Origin: Sva-07 sp963715825
Lineage (GTDB): Bacteria; Actinomycetota; Acidimicrobiia; Acidimicrobiales; Ilumatobacteraceae
Length of the DNA stretch: 64,000 bases
NCBI GenBank assembly: GCA_963715825.1
Contig: CAVQSI010000016.1
Location: 1-64,000 of the forward strand
Reading direction: 5' to 3'
Shown: in pieces, positions 44,931 through 54,026 of the stretch
How the letters are laid out: each line of letters starts with the position of its first letter
Numbering within the stretch: the stretch's first letter is position 1
Program-made: the position numbers and the translations under genes
The notes under the pieces: generated by a model
Seen by the model: only the letters and a program-made list of their open reading frames with translations
What the model was told of the DNA's origin: nothing
Databases searched by the model: none

Positions 44931-45926
44931 GTGACCGATACGGCCGTCAACGTCGAGGTGTTGCCGAGCGACTGGCAGGAACAGGTGCTCGCGCTGGCCA
45001 AGGAGCGCGATGCGGTGATCCTGGCGCACAACTACCAGGTGCCCGAGATCCAGGACATCGCGCACCACGTCGGTGACTCGCTCGGACTGTCCCGGGTGGC
45101 CGCCGAGGTGCAGGAGTCCACGATCGTGTTCTGCGGCGTCCACTTCATGGCCGAGTCGGCCAAGATCCTCGCCTACGACAAGACGGTCCTGATCCCCGAC
45201 GCAGCGGCTGGTTGCTCGTTGGCCGAGACGATCAACGGCGAGCAGCTCCGGGCGTGGAAGGCCGAGCATCCCGGCGCTGTGGTGGTGAGCTACGTGAACA
45301 CGACCGCCGAGGTCAAGGCCGAGACCGACATCTGCTGCACCTCGTCGAACGCCGTCGAGGTCGTCGAATCGATCCCGCGCGACACCGAGATCCTGTTCTG
45401 CCCCGACCAGTTCCTCGGGGCGCATGTGCAGCGGATGACCGGCCGCGACAACATGCACATCTGGTTGGGCGAATGCCACGTGCACGCCGGCATCAACGGC
45501 GCCGACCTCAGAGCGCAGGTCGCTGCGGAGCCCGAGGCCGAATTGTTCGTCCATCCCGAGTGCGGATGCGCGACCAGCGCGTTGTACCTCGTGGGTGCCG
45601 GCGTCGTGCCGGAGACCAGCACCAAGATCCTGTCGACCGGGGGCATGGTCGACGCGGCCCGGGCGACGACGGCGGCCAAGGTGCTCGTCGCCACCGAGAC
45701 CGGGATGATCCACCAGCTCGAGAAGGTCAACTCGATCACCGAGTTCGTCCCCGTGAACCGGGCGGCGGTGTGCAAGTACATGAAGATGATCACCCCGGCC
45801 AAGCTCCTGCGCTCGTTGCGTGACGGTACCGACGAGGTCGTCGTCGACCGTGACATCGCCGACCGTGCTCGTCGCTCGGTCGAGCGGATGATCGCCATCG
45901 GCACCCCGTCGTCCACCGGCGAGTGA
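44931..45926 (+). CDS. nadA: quinolinate synthase
   Basis: Condenses iminoaspartate with dihydroxyacetone phosphate to quinolinate, using a [4Fe-4S] cluster. It has 331 residues. Cysteines placed for the cluster are in VFCGVHFMAESAK, HPECGCATS and AAVCKYMKM; further conserved blocks are HNYQVPEIQDIAHHVGDSL and WLGECHVHAGI. The GTG start lies a few bases after TACGCT, so the nad operon promoter is immediately upstream and the message nearly leaderless. Confidence 0.96.
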   Translation: MTDTAVNVEVLPSDWQEQVLALAKERDAVILAHNYQVPEIQDIAHHVGDSLGLSRVAAEVQESTIVFCGVHFMAESAKILAYDKTVLIPDAAAGCSLAETINGEQLRAWKAEHPGAVVVSYVNTTAEVKAETDICCTSSNAVEVVESIPRDTEILFCPDQFLGAHVQRMTGRDNMHIWLGECHVHAGINGADLRAQVAAEPEAELFVHPECGCATSALYLVGAGVVPETSTKILSTGGMVDAARATTAAKVLVATETGMIHQLEKVNSITEFVPVNRAAVCKYMKMITPAKLLRSLRDGTDEVVVDRDIADRARRSVERMIAIGTPSSTGE

Positions 45927-45927
45927 C

Positions 45928-47643
45928 GTGACACAGCCGGGAGGATTGCCGGGTCGTCTGGCGGCGCCGCCGGCCACGTGGGAGCACGACGTCGACGTGG
46001 TCGTGCTCGGCTCCGGTGCTGCCGGGTTGTCCGCGGCGTTGGCGGTGCGACCGGTGCGCAGCGTGTTGGTGGTCACCAAGGACATCCTCTCCGCCGGCTC
46101 GACCCAGTGGGCCCAGGGCGGCCTTGCCGGGGTGCTGGATCCCAGCGACACGATCGAGGACCACGTACGCGACACGCTCGAAGCCGGCGCCGGTCTGTGT
46201 GACGAAGCGGTCGTGCGTGAACTCGTCGTCGAGGCGCCGAAGTCGATCCGCTACCTGATGCGGCTGGGTGCGGCGTTCGATCCCGAGCAGGGCGGCACCG
46301 ACATCGCGCTCACCCGCGAAGGTGGCCACAGCCACAATCGGATCGTGCACTCGGGCGGCGACCGCTCGGGGGCCGAGGTCCAACGAACGCTCGACGAATC
46401 GGCGATCGGTGCCGGCGTCGAGGTGATGGGGCACGCGTTCGCGCTCGACCTCGTGATGGGCACCGCCGACGATGGCGAATCTCAGGTGGTCGGCGTTCGG
46501 ATCGGCAAGACCGACGAGCACGGCATCCTCGTCTCGGTCGGCGTCGTCACCGCTCGTGCGGTCGTCATCGCATCAGGCGGCTACGGGCAGGTGTTCGCCT
46601 CGACGTCGAATCCCCCGGCCGTGACCGGCGACGGCGTGGCGATGGCGTTGCGCGCGGGTCTTGCAGTCACCGACGTCGAGTTCGTCCAGTTCCATCCGAC
46701 GGTGATGTGGCGTGGCCCCGACGCACTCGGCCAGCAGGCGCTCGTGTCCGAAGCGGTCCGCGGCGAGGGAGCCATCCTCTTCGACGCCGCCGGCGAACGG
46801 GTGATGGCAGGTGTCCACCCACTGGAAGACCTGGCGCCACGCGACGTCGTCGCCGCGGCCATCAGCCGCCGGATGGCCGATGCACCCGGTGGCGTCGACG
46901 ACCACGTGTATCTCGACGCCACCCACATGGGCGAGCGGTTCCACGAGCGCTTCCCGTCGATCACCGAGGCCTGCCGCGAGATCGGCCTCGACCCCGCCAT
47001 CGACCGGATCCCGGTCGCACCTGCGGCCCACTACGCCTGCGGTGGCATCCGCGCCGGCCTCGACGGTCGTACCGCGCTGCGCGGTCTGTACGCCGTCGGC
47101 GAGGTGTCGGCCACCGGCGTCCACGGTGCCAATCGCCTGGCCTCGAACAGCCTGACCGAGTCGGTGGTGTCCGGCACCTGGGTCGGCCGTGACCTCGCCT
47201 GGGAGCTTCCCGATCGGGTCACCATCGACGTCGACGTCGACGACCCACTCGACCACCGGCTGCTCGATCCCGCACGGCTGCGCGAGGTGCGAGCCGTGAT
47301 GTCGCGCCACGTCGGTGTCGTCCGAGATGAGCTGTCGCTGGCGTCGGCGGCGGGCGCACTGGGAGCGATCGCACGCGGGATGCAGTCGGCAAAGCGCACC
47401 GTCGACACCGGCGATCACGACGGCGCGGCTCGGCCGCGGGTCGAGCCGTCGCGCCGGACCTGGGAGGCCACCAACATCCTGACGGTGGCGTCGGCGATGG
47501 TGGCGGCAGCATCGGCTCGCACCGAGAGCCGTGGCTGTCATCGGCGATCCGACCACCCCGATGCGCGACCCGACTGGGTCCGCCACCTCGACGTCACCCT
47601 CGATGCCGCCGGCACGATCAACGTGAGCGACCGCCCAAGATGA
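45928..47643 (+). CDS. nadB: L-aspartate oxidase
   Basis: FAD enzyme supplying iminoaspartate to NadA, 571 residues. The dinucleotide fold is VVVLGSGAAGLSAALAV. FAD and substrate motifs include STQWAQGGLAGVL, REGGHSHNRIVHSGGD, VEFVQFHPTVM and AHYACGGIRAGLDGRT. The C-terminal helical domain is of normal size. It starts one base after the nadA stop and overlaps the next gene's ATG, so it is tightly coupled. Confidence 0.96.
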   Translation: MTQPGGLPGRLAAPPATWEHDVDVVVLGSGAAGLSAALAVRPVRSVLVVTKDILSAGSTQWAQGGLAGVLDPSDTIEDHVRDTLEAGAGLCDEAVVRELVVEAPKSIRYLMRLGAAFDPEQGGTDIALTREGGHSHNRIVHSGGDRSGAEVQRTLDESAIGAGVEVMGHAFALDLVMGTADDGESQVVGVRIGKTDEHGILVSVGVVTARAVVIASGGYGQVFASTSNPPAVTGDGVAMALRAGLAVTDVEFVQFHPTVMWRGPDALGQQALVSEAVRGEGAILFDAAGERVMAGVHPLEDLAPRDVVAAAISRRMADAPGGVDDHVYLDATHMGERFHERFPSITEACREIGLDPAIDRIPVAPAAHYACGGIRAGLDGRTALRGLYAVGEVSATGVHGANRLASNSLTESVVSGTWVGRDLAWELPDRVTIDVDVDDPLDHRLLDPARLREVRAVMSRHVGVVRDELSLASAAGALGAIARGMQSAKRTVDTGDHDGAARPRVEPSRRTWEATNILTVASAMVAAASARTESRGCHRRSDHPDARPDWVRHLDVTLDAAGTINVSDRPR

Positions 47644-48369
47644 ACGGACCGACCATGCCCACACTCACCTGCGACGACTGCGGATTCGACGGCTCGCGCT
47701 GGAGCGCCGACGATCTCGAACGCACGCTTGCCCACACCGACGACCTGATCGGCTTCGTCCTCGAAGGCGCCGACGAAGCGTTCGTGATCGAGGCAACGGC
47801 GGCACCCGTCGATCGTCGACGACGACCCGATCGTGTCGGCCCATGCCGTGATGCATCGCGTGAGCGAGCTCGCCGCTGCTCGAGGTGCCGCCGACGTGTT
47901 CGCACCGATGGTCGGTCGCATCGACTCGTTGCAGGCCTCGGGCGGCGGCGCGCCGAAGGTCTCCATTCCCGTTGCCGAGATCGGCCCGTCGGGGGTGCTC
48001 GGCGATGTGCAGGGCAACCGCCGAAATCACGGCCGTCCGTGGCAGGCGCTCTGCCTCTACAGCACCGATCTCATCGAGGCGTTGCGGGCCGAGGGCCACC
48101 CGATCGTCGCCGGTGGCACCGGTGAGAACATGACGATCTCGGGCGTCGACTGGTCGCGGATGCGCGGCGGTCTGACGATCACGATCGGTGACGTGGTGTT
48201 GCGCACGACCTCGCCGGCGGCGCCGTGCCACAAGATCGGCGACTGCTTCACGGAGCGGTACTGGGACCGCATCGACCATGCCGAACATCCGGGTTGGGCA
48301 CGCTGGTACGCGTCGGTGCTCGTCGGCGGCACCGTCTCGCCGGGCGACACCGTCACCGTCACCGCCTGA
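47640..48369 (+). pseudogene. DinB-like/MOSC domain protein, one frameshift
   Basis: The first frame gives MPTLTCDDCGFDGSRW, then LERTLAHTDDLIGFVLEGAD, resembling the first helix of DinB-type four-helix bundles with a small Cys-X-X-Cys start. The second frame continues with DDDPIVSAHAVMHRVSELAA and a MOSC domain (GPSGVLGDVQGNRRNHGRPW, AGGTGENMTISGVDW, APCHKIGDCF). The switch is near 47790-47820, and the total is one base over a multiple of three. MOSC domains act in molybdenum cofactor sulphur chemistry. The gene sits between nadB and nadC with an ATGA overlap. Confidence 0.7.
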
Positions 48370-48393
48370 TCGCTCGGCCGTACACTCGCCGCC

Positions 48394-49302
48394 ATGTTCG
48401 TGTTCCATCCGTTGTCGGAGCCGACCCGACGTTCGCTGATCGACGGAGGGCTCGACCCCGACGATGTCGCCGGCATCGTGCGCAATGCGGTCACCGAAGA
48501 CCTGATGGGTGGCATCGACGTCACCTCGGCAGCGACGATTCCGGTCGACCACCGCAGCACCGCCACGTTCGGTGCCCGCCAGGACGGTGTGATCGCCGGG
48601 CTCCCTGTCGTCGCGGCCGTGATCGAGACCGTGTGTGGCGACGCGGCCAGCGAGTTCCATGCCCTCGTCGCCGATGGAGCCGTCGTCGCGTCGGGTACCA
48701 AGATCGCCGAGGTGACCGCGCCCACCCGACTCCTGCTCACTGCGGAACGCACGGCGCTCAACCTGCTGTGCCACCTCTCCGGCGTGGCGTCGTCCACGCG
48801 CCGCTGGGCCGACGCCCTGGAGGGGACGTCCGCAGTGGTGCGCGACACTCGCAAGACCACGCCGGGTCTGCGGGCGCTCGAGAAGTATGCGGTGCGGTGC
48901 GGCGGCGGCTCGAACCATCGGATGGGGCTGTCCGACATGGCGCTCGTGAAGGACAACCACGTCGCGGCCGCCGGCGGCGTCACCGAGGCCTTCCGGCGCG
49001 TCCGCGAACTGGCCGCCACGATCCCGGTCGAGATCGAGGTCGACACGCTCGACGGTCTCCGCGAGGCGATCGCCGCAGGAGCCGACGAGGTGCTGATCGA
49101 CAACTTCACCCCCGACGAGATGCGCGACGCCGTCGAGGTTCGCAACGAGATGAACCCCGCCGTGCGGCTCGAAGCCAGTGGTGGTCTCACCCTCGACTCG
49201 GCGCGGGCTGTGGCAGAAACCGGCGTCGACTACATCGCCGTCGGCGAGCTGACCCACTCCGCCCGGGTGCTCGACATCGGCCTCGACCTCCGCTCCGTCT
49301 GA
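48394..49302 (+). CDS. nadC: nicotinate-nucleotide pyrophosphorylase
   Basis: Converts quinolinate and PRPP to nicotinate mononucleotide; 302 residues. Motifs: VTEDLMGGIDVTSAATIP, LTAERTALNLLCHLSGVAS, the PRPP/quinolinate site VRDTRKTTPGLRALEKYAVR, and the barrel segments EIEVDTLDGLREA and LEASGGLTLDSARAVAETG. TACACT lies just upstream of the ATG, so it may have its own promoter as well as read-through from nadAB. Confidence 0.96.
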   Translation: MFVFHPLSEPTRRSLIDGGLDPDDVAGIVRNAVTEDLMGGIDVTSAATIPVDHRSTATFGARQDGVIAGLPVVAAVIETVCGDAASEFHALVADGAVVASGTKIAEVTAPTRLLLTAERTALNLLCHLSGVASSTRRWADALEGTSAVVRDTRKTTPGLRALEKYAVRCGGGSNHRMGLSDMALVKDNHVAAAGGVTEAFRRVRELAATIPVEIEVDTLDGLREAIAAGADEVLIDNFTPDEMRDAVEVRNEMNPAVRLEASGGLTLDSARAVAETGVDYIAVGELTHSARVLDIGLDLRSV

Positions 49303-49318
49303 GCCACCCGCACCCGAC

Positions 49319-49424
49319 GCGATGAGTTTCCGCGCGACCTGTCCGCGCGAAGACTCATCGCTTCCGGGTGGTGGCTTCGAGCGATGAGTTTCCACCGCGA
49401 CCTGTCCACGCGAAGACTCATCGC
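49319..49424. repeat. hairpin doublet, family A, copies A3 and A4
   Basis: Copies at 49319-49361 and 49381-49424, starting 62 bp apart. A3 is GCGATGAGTTTCCGCGCG, loop ACCTGTC, CGCGCGAAGACTCATCGC. Compared with A1/A2 the arms are those of the reverse complement, while the loop keeps the same orientation. A4 is slightly degenerate. Together with flanks they occupy most of the 206-bp gap between nadC and the LysM peptidase gene. Confidence 0.9.
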
Positions 49425-49508
49425 TTGTGGGGTGGGCGTGGGTGGCGCGACGTGCGGGGTCGAGCACCCTCGGCTACGTTGCGCTGCGGGCGGAGTTGGG
49501 AGCTCCAC

Positions 49509-50537
49509 ATGTCCGCCGTCCACTCCACCGTCCACTCCATCGTCCACTCCATCCTGGCTCGGTTCGTGCTCGGCGTCACGCTGAGCGGATCCGTCATCGC
49601 CTTGCCGGCCGTCGCGGCTGCCGGACCCGTCGGGCAGACCACCTCGACGTGCGCGGCATCGGGCCTCGCCGGTCACCTCGTCGGCGCCGGCGACACCTGG
49701 TTCGACATCGCCCAGGGCGCCCAGGTCTCGATGCGCTCGCTGCTGCAAGCGAACGACGCCACTGCGGACGTCGTCATCCACCCCGGCGACGTCGTGTGTC
49801 TCCCACCGGGAGCCACGCCGTCATCGTCCTGCTCACCCTCGAACGCACCGACGTACACCGTCGAGGCGGGCGACACGTGGTGGGGCATCGCCGCACGAGC
49901 CGGTGTGTCGATGTCGACGTTGCTGTCGACGAACGCCGCAACCGACGATCGCATGATCCGGCCCGACGACACGGTGTGTTTGCCGCCGGGAACATCGCTG
50001 GAAGGGGCGGGGGAGTCGTCGGGGTCGACCACCGGCGTGTCGTCCGCATCGACCTCGTCGTCAGGCCGGTCAGCGGGTCTCGATGCCTTGCCGATGCGAG
50101 GCCCGTGCTGGTTCAGCGACGACTGGGGCGACCCGCGTGGAGCTGGGCGCACCCATCAGGGAACCGATCTGTTCGCCGAGGTTGGCAGCTACGTGTACGC
50201 GGTCGTCGACGGCACCCTCACCCGTCGCGCCTGGGAGCAACCCGGCAGCCGATCGGGCAACGCGTGGTGGCTGACATCGGCCGACGGCTCGGGCACCTAC
50301 TTCTTCTATGCGCACCTGGCCGACTTCGCGCCGGACCTCCAGGTGGGCTCCCGCGTCGCTGCCGGACAGATCATCGGGTTCATGGGCAACACCGGCAACT
50401 CGGCGTTCCCGCACCTGCACTTCGAGATCCACCCGAACGGCGGCGGCGCGGTCAACCCGTACCCGCTGTTGCGTTCGCTCGGGGGCTGCAAGACCGGCGA
50501 GCAGTATCGCCAACCTGGTGGGTGGGTCCCCGACTGA
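49509..50537 (+). CDS. secreted LysM/M23 peptidoglycan peptidase
   Basis: A 342-residue exported cell-wall protein. The signal peptide begins MSAVHSTVHSIVHSILARF, with a repeated VHS(T/I) unit. Two LysM domains follow (about 55-100, AGDTWFDIAQGAQVSMRSLL; about 115-160, AGDTWWGIAARAGVSMSTLL), then a Ser/Thr linker. The M23 domain has zinc ligands in RTHQGTDLFAE and HLHFEIHPNG. Probably an endopeptidase acting at division or growth sites. GGGAG lies six bases upstream of the ATG, and TACGTT about 30 bases upstream is a likely -10 box. Confidence 0.9.
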   Translation: MSAVHSTVHSIVHSILARFVLGVTLSGSVIALPAVAAAGPVGQTTSTCAASGLAGHLVGAGDTWFDIAQGAQVSMRSLLQANDATADVVIHPGDVVCLPPGATPSSSCSPSNAPTYTVEAGDTWWGIAARAGVSMSTLLSTNAATDDRMIRPDDTVCLPPGTSLEGAGESSGSTTGVSSASTSSSGRSAGLDALPMRGPCWFSDDWGDPRGAGRTHQGTDLFAEVGSYVYAVVDGTLTRRAWEQPGSRSGNAWWLTSADGSGTYFFYAHLADFAPDLQVGSRVAAGQIIGFMGNTGNSAFPHLHFEIHPNGGGAVNPYPLLRSLGGCKTGEQYRQPGGWVPD

Positions 50538-50561
50538 ATCCGCTCGACGTCGAAGCCGGGG

Positions 50562-51557
50562 TCAGCTGTCGGGCTGGCCGTAGACGCCGAGCAGGTCGAC
50601 CACGATGATCATGTCGCTCCCGGCGGGCAGACCGAGCTGCGGGTTGCCTTCCGGGCCGAACGCGTCCTCGGGCGGAATGATGATGGCCCGCCGGCCACCG
50701 ACCTTCATGCCCGGCAGACCCTTCACGAATCCCGGGAAGCCGCCTTCGGCCGTCGGTGCCGGCACCGCTTCGGCCTCCCAGCTGCTCTCGAGCGCAACGA
50801 GGTTGTCGCCGCGGAACAGCACGTAGTTGATGATGCCGGTCTGTCCGGCCTCCAGCTCTGTTCCCTCGCCCTCGACGAGGTCGACGAAGGTGGTCTCGGT
50901 GGCGCCCTCCGACGCCGGCACGCCGGGCTCGGTCGGTGCATTGGTCGGGTCGGCCGGCGCGATGACGGCGCGCACGTCGATCAGGAACGTCAGGGCCTCG
51001 TTGGCGCCGATGATGTCGCCGCGGGCTTCTGCTCCGTACGCGAGTTCGGCGGGGATGTCGAGGCGGACGCGGGCTCCGGTCTGCACGCCCACCAGGCCCT
51101 GATCCCAGCCGGCGATGACGCCGCCCTGGCCGAGCACCACGGGGAACGGTTCGAACCGGTCGTAGCTGTTGTCGAACTCGACGCCGTCGCGGGTCCGCAC
51201 GCCGACGTAGTCGACGATGACGGTGTCGCCGGCCTCGGCCGCGGGACCGGTTCCCTCCTCGATCACGGTGACTTCGAGTTCGGTCGGGATCTCCGCGGGC
51301 ACCTCGACCTCCGGCTTGTCCGGGTTGGTCGGCGGTGGCGCCACGGTGTCGTCGACCGCAGTGTCCGACGTGCCGGTGTCGTCACCGGCGTCGCTCGTGT
51401 CCGACGTGTCCTCGGACGTACCGTCGAGCGCTTCGTCGGACGTCTCCTCGGTCGAGGCCGACTCGTCCGCAGACGTGTCGCTGGCGTTGTCGTCGCTGCC
51501 GCCGCACGCGGCGAACAGCAGGGTGGCGGTGACGAGCAGGGGGAGGGTCCGGCGCAT
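50562..51557 (-). CDS. FKBP-type peptidyl-prolyl isomerase lipoprotein
   Basis: Lipoprotein with lipobox LLFAACGG, a long acidic Ser/Thr/Asp linker and two FKBP domains in 331 residues. The first (about 105-195) has VIVDYVGVRTRDGVEFDNSY, VIAGWDQGLVGVQTGAR and PAELAYGAEA. The second (about 215-325) has a weaker core ending in GMKVGGRRAIIIPPEDAFG and MIIVVDLLGV. It would fold proteins outside the membrane. TAGCGT lies seven bases before the ATG. Confidence 0.9.
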   Translation of the reverse strand: MRRTLPLLVTATLLFAACGGSDDNASDTSADESASTEETSDEALDGTSEDTSDTSDAGDDTGTSDTAVDDTVAPPPTNPDKPEVEVPAEIPTELEVTVIEEGTGPAAEAGDTVIVDYVGVRTRDGVEFDNSYDRFEPFPVVLGQGGVIAGWDQGLVGVQTGARVRLDIPAELAYGAEARGDIIGANEALTFLIDVRAVIAPADPTNAPTEPGVPASEGATETTFVDLVEGEGTELEAGQTGIINYVLFRGDNLVALESSWEAEAVPAPTAEGGFPGFVKGLPGMKVGGRRAIIIPPEDAFGPEGNPQLGLPAGSDMIIVVDLLGVYGQPDS

Positions 51558-51654
51558 TGCGCCGACGCTACTTGCGAAGACCGGCGGGCCCACGTCAACG
51601 CCCGAAGCTCTCACCGAACTCCGAACGGCCCGGCTGCGGCCGCCGAACGCAGGG

Positions 51655-53130
51655 TCAGGGGCGGGCGGCCAGCCAGGCCGCTTCGGCCCGGCCGAGTTCC
51701 GTCGATGCCGGCCCGTCGACGAACGGCCACAGTTCCGACGCGATCCGCCGATAGTTGCCGCTGGCGTGCAGCTCGCCGAGCAGGGCGTAGAGGCCGAGAT
51801 TGATCCGTTGGATGAACACGAACGCCCGTGGCACGGTGGCGTACTGGCTGATCGGGCTCGTGCGGTCGAAGGTGTGGCGCACGATCGAGTTGGCGTAGTC
51901 ACGGGTCCACGTCATCTCGGCGTCGGTGCGCACCGTGTCGTAGAAGTGCGAGAAGTACTCGCCGACTGCATCGGTCGACACCGGGGCATCGGGCTTGAGC
52001 ATGCCGGCGTCCTCGACGATCCGGCGGAACTCGGCGTGATCGTGGTCGACGGCTGCCGCCTTCACCATCGAGCCGAACGTGTGCATCTCGTCGGTGGTGA
52101 AGTGCTTGACGAGGCCGAAGTCGAGGAACGTGACCGTGCCGTCGTCGTGGAACAGGTAGTTGCCAGGATGCGGGTCGCCGTTGAACGCTCCCATCCGGTA
52201 CAGGCTGCGGAACACGAACCTGAAGATCACCTCGCCGGCGTGATCTCGGTCGGCCTGCGGTCGGCGCATCAGCTCGGCCCAGCCGAACCCGTCGGCGAGT
52301 TCGGTGGTGAGCACGCAGCGCGTCGACAGCTCGGGAACCACCTCGGGGATACGGAAGAACGGATGGCCGCGGTAGTAGTCGGCGAACGCTTGCTGGTTGC
52401 GCGCCTCGCGTTCGTAGTCGACCTCTTCGGCGATGCGCAGCTTGATCTCGTCGACCATCTCGGCGGGATCGAGCCCACCGAAGCCCTGGCGGAGCACGGC
52501 GCCGAGCAGGTCGGCGTTCTTCAGGTCGGCCACGATCGCGTCGCCGACGCCGGGGTACTGGACCTTGACGGCGACCGCCCGCTCGACGCCGGTCGCCGGG
52601 TCGCGCCACAGTGCCCGATGCACCTGGCCGATCGACGCTGCGGCGATCGGGTTGGGGTCGAACTCCACGAACACCTCGCCGACCGGTCGGCCGAGTTCGC
52701 GCTCGACCGTTTCGAGCGCGAGGTCGACCGACATCGGCGGTGCGTCGGACTGCAACTGCGACAGCGCGACCCGAAGCGGTTCGGGGAGGCCGTCGTCGAG
52801 GTAGCTGGCCATTTGTCCGAGCTTCATCAGGGCGCCCTTCATGTGGCCCAGTTCTTCGGCGACCGCCTGCGCAGAGCGCAGCTCGCGGTGTCGATCGAGC
52901 TCTTCGCGACGCTGCGCAGAGGCGAATGTCTTGCGGGCGGCCGTGGTGGCGTAGGTCGTGCCGACCCGCGCCCCCATGCGGGCGAGCTGGCCGTTGCGAC
53001 GCAGCCGCGACCGGTGCATGCGTCGACCGGTGCTCGGCGCGCGCCGTTGCCAGGCGGCCAGGGCCAGGATGGCGCCGACGACCGTGCCGGCGCCGGCCAA
53101 CCCGCCGAGCAGCATCGTGCGGGTTCTCAT
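51655..53130 (-). CDS. ABC1/UbiB-like atypical kinase
   Basis: A 491-residue protein of the UbiB/AarF/COQ8 family. An N-terminal membrane helix precedes the family KxGQ motif (MKLGQMASYLDDGLPEPLR), the Ala-rich loop PIAAASIGQVHRA, the lysine in AVAVKVQYPG, catalytic FNGDPHPGNYLFHDDG and metal-binding FLDFGLVK. Members support quinone or lipid metabolism. The ATG overlaps the upstream hydrolase stop by four bases. Confidence 0.92.
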   Translation of the reverse strand: MRTRTMLLGGLAGAGTVVGAILALAAWQRRAPSTGRRMHRSRLRRNGQLARMGARVGTTYATTAARKTFASAQRREELDRHRELRSAQAVAEELGHMKGALMKLGQMASYLDDGLPEPLRVALSQLQSDAPPMSVDLALETVERELGRPVGEVFVEFDPNPIAAASIGQVHRALWRDPATGVERAVAVKVQYPGVGDAIVADLKNADLLGAVLRQGFGGLDPAEMVDEIKLRIAEEVDYEREARNQQAFADYYRGHPFFRIPEVVPELSTRCVLTTELADGFGWAELMRRPQADRDHAGEVIFRFVFRSLYRMGAFNGDPHPGNYLFHDDGTVTFLDFGLVKHFTTDEMHTFGSMVKAAAVDHDHAEFRRIVEDAGMLKPDAPVSTDAVGEYFSHFYDTVRTDAEMTWTRDYANSIVRHTFDRTSPISQYATVPRAFVFIQRINLGLYALLGELHASGNYRRIASELWPFVDGPASTELGRAEAAWLAARP

Positions 53131-54026
53131 GCGCGCCGCAGCACCGAGTCGATGGCGCGGATCAGGGTCGGAGCGAACCGATCTGCGTTGGCGACGACCG
53201 CGTCGTGCATGCCGTCGACGCGGAACGCCTCGCTGTCCGCGATCTGCTCGAAGAGCTTGACCTGTCGACGCAACGGGACCACCTGGTCGCGCATCGTGAG
53301 CACCGACGACGACGGCACGTCGACCTCACCGAGCCACTCGGTGGAGGAGAACCTGCCGATCGCCTTGCCGGCTTCGATGATCGCACGCCAGTCGTGGTCG
53401 GCGGTCTCGCGCATCGCCCAGGGCTCCCACTTCTCGGTGCGCCGCTGCAGGTAGAGCTGCTCGACGAGCCAGGTCTTGGTCTGCTCGGGCGTGACTCGGG
53501 CGACGGCGGCCAGCCCGGTGAGCCCGACCATGCCGAGGCGCTTCTCGCGGCGACCAGCGAAGTACGGGGCGGTCGCACACAGCACGAGCCCGATCACGTG
53601 GTCAGGGTGGCGGCGCCAGGTGAGCTGCGCGATGGGCCCACCCATCGAGTAGCCGACCGACACGAACCGTTCGACGCCGAGCGCAGCGGCGATGTCGACG
53701 GCGTCGTCGGCGCAGTCCTCGAGGCGGAACGGCTTCTTCGAGCGCAACCCCGTGCCGTGACCACGGTGGTCGAAGGCGATCACCCGGTAGTGCTCGGCGA
53801 GCGCCCCGTAGCAGCGGAACCAGTTCAGGTCGGCCGTGGCCGTCCAACCGTGGAGGAGCACGATGGCAGGCGCGTCGGGTGCGGCGCCGAAGTCGCGCAC
53901 CATGACCGTGCCCCGGTCGGCCAGTTCCACGAACCGCGCCGGTGGCAGGACCGGTGTGAAGATGTCGAGCTCGTGACCGGTCACCGAGTCCTCGACGGGT
54001 GCGGGGAGCTCAGAGTCTTTCGACAC
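53127..54026 (-). CDS. alpha/beta hydrolase
   Basis: A 299-residue hydrolase. The oxyanion segment is LLHGWTATADLNWFR, then AFDHRGHGTGLRS, the nucleophile elbow GYSMGGPIAQL (Ser), a candidate acid in TMRDQVVPLR and the C-terminal His in VDGMHDAVVAN. The triad is complete. Substrate not predictable. The start overlaps the end of greA by 17 bases, and its stop overlaps the UbiB-like gene. Confidence 0.9.
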   Translation of the reverse strand: MSKDSELPAPVEDSVTGHELDIFTPVLPPARFVELADRGTVMVRDFGAAPDAPAIVLLHGWTATADLNWFRCYGALAEHYRVIAFDHRGHGTGLRSKKPFRLEDCADDAVDIAAALGVERFVSVGYSMGGPIAQLTWRRHPDHVIGLVLCATAPYFAGRREKRLGMVGLTGLAAVARVTPEQTKTWLVEQLYLQRRTEKWEPWAMRETADHDWRAIIEAGKAIGRFSSTEWLGEVDVPSSSVLTMRDQVVPLRRQVKLFEQIADSEAFRVDGMHDAVVANADRFAPTLIRAIDSVLRRA

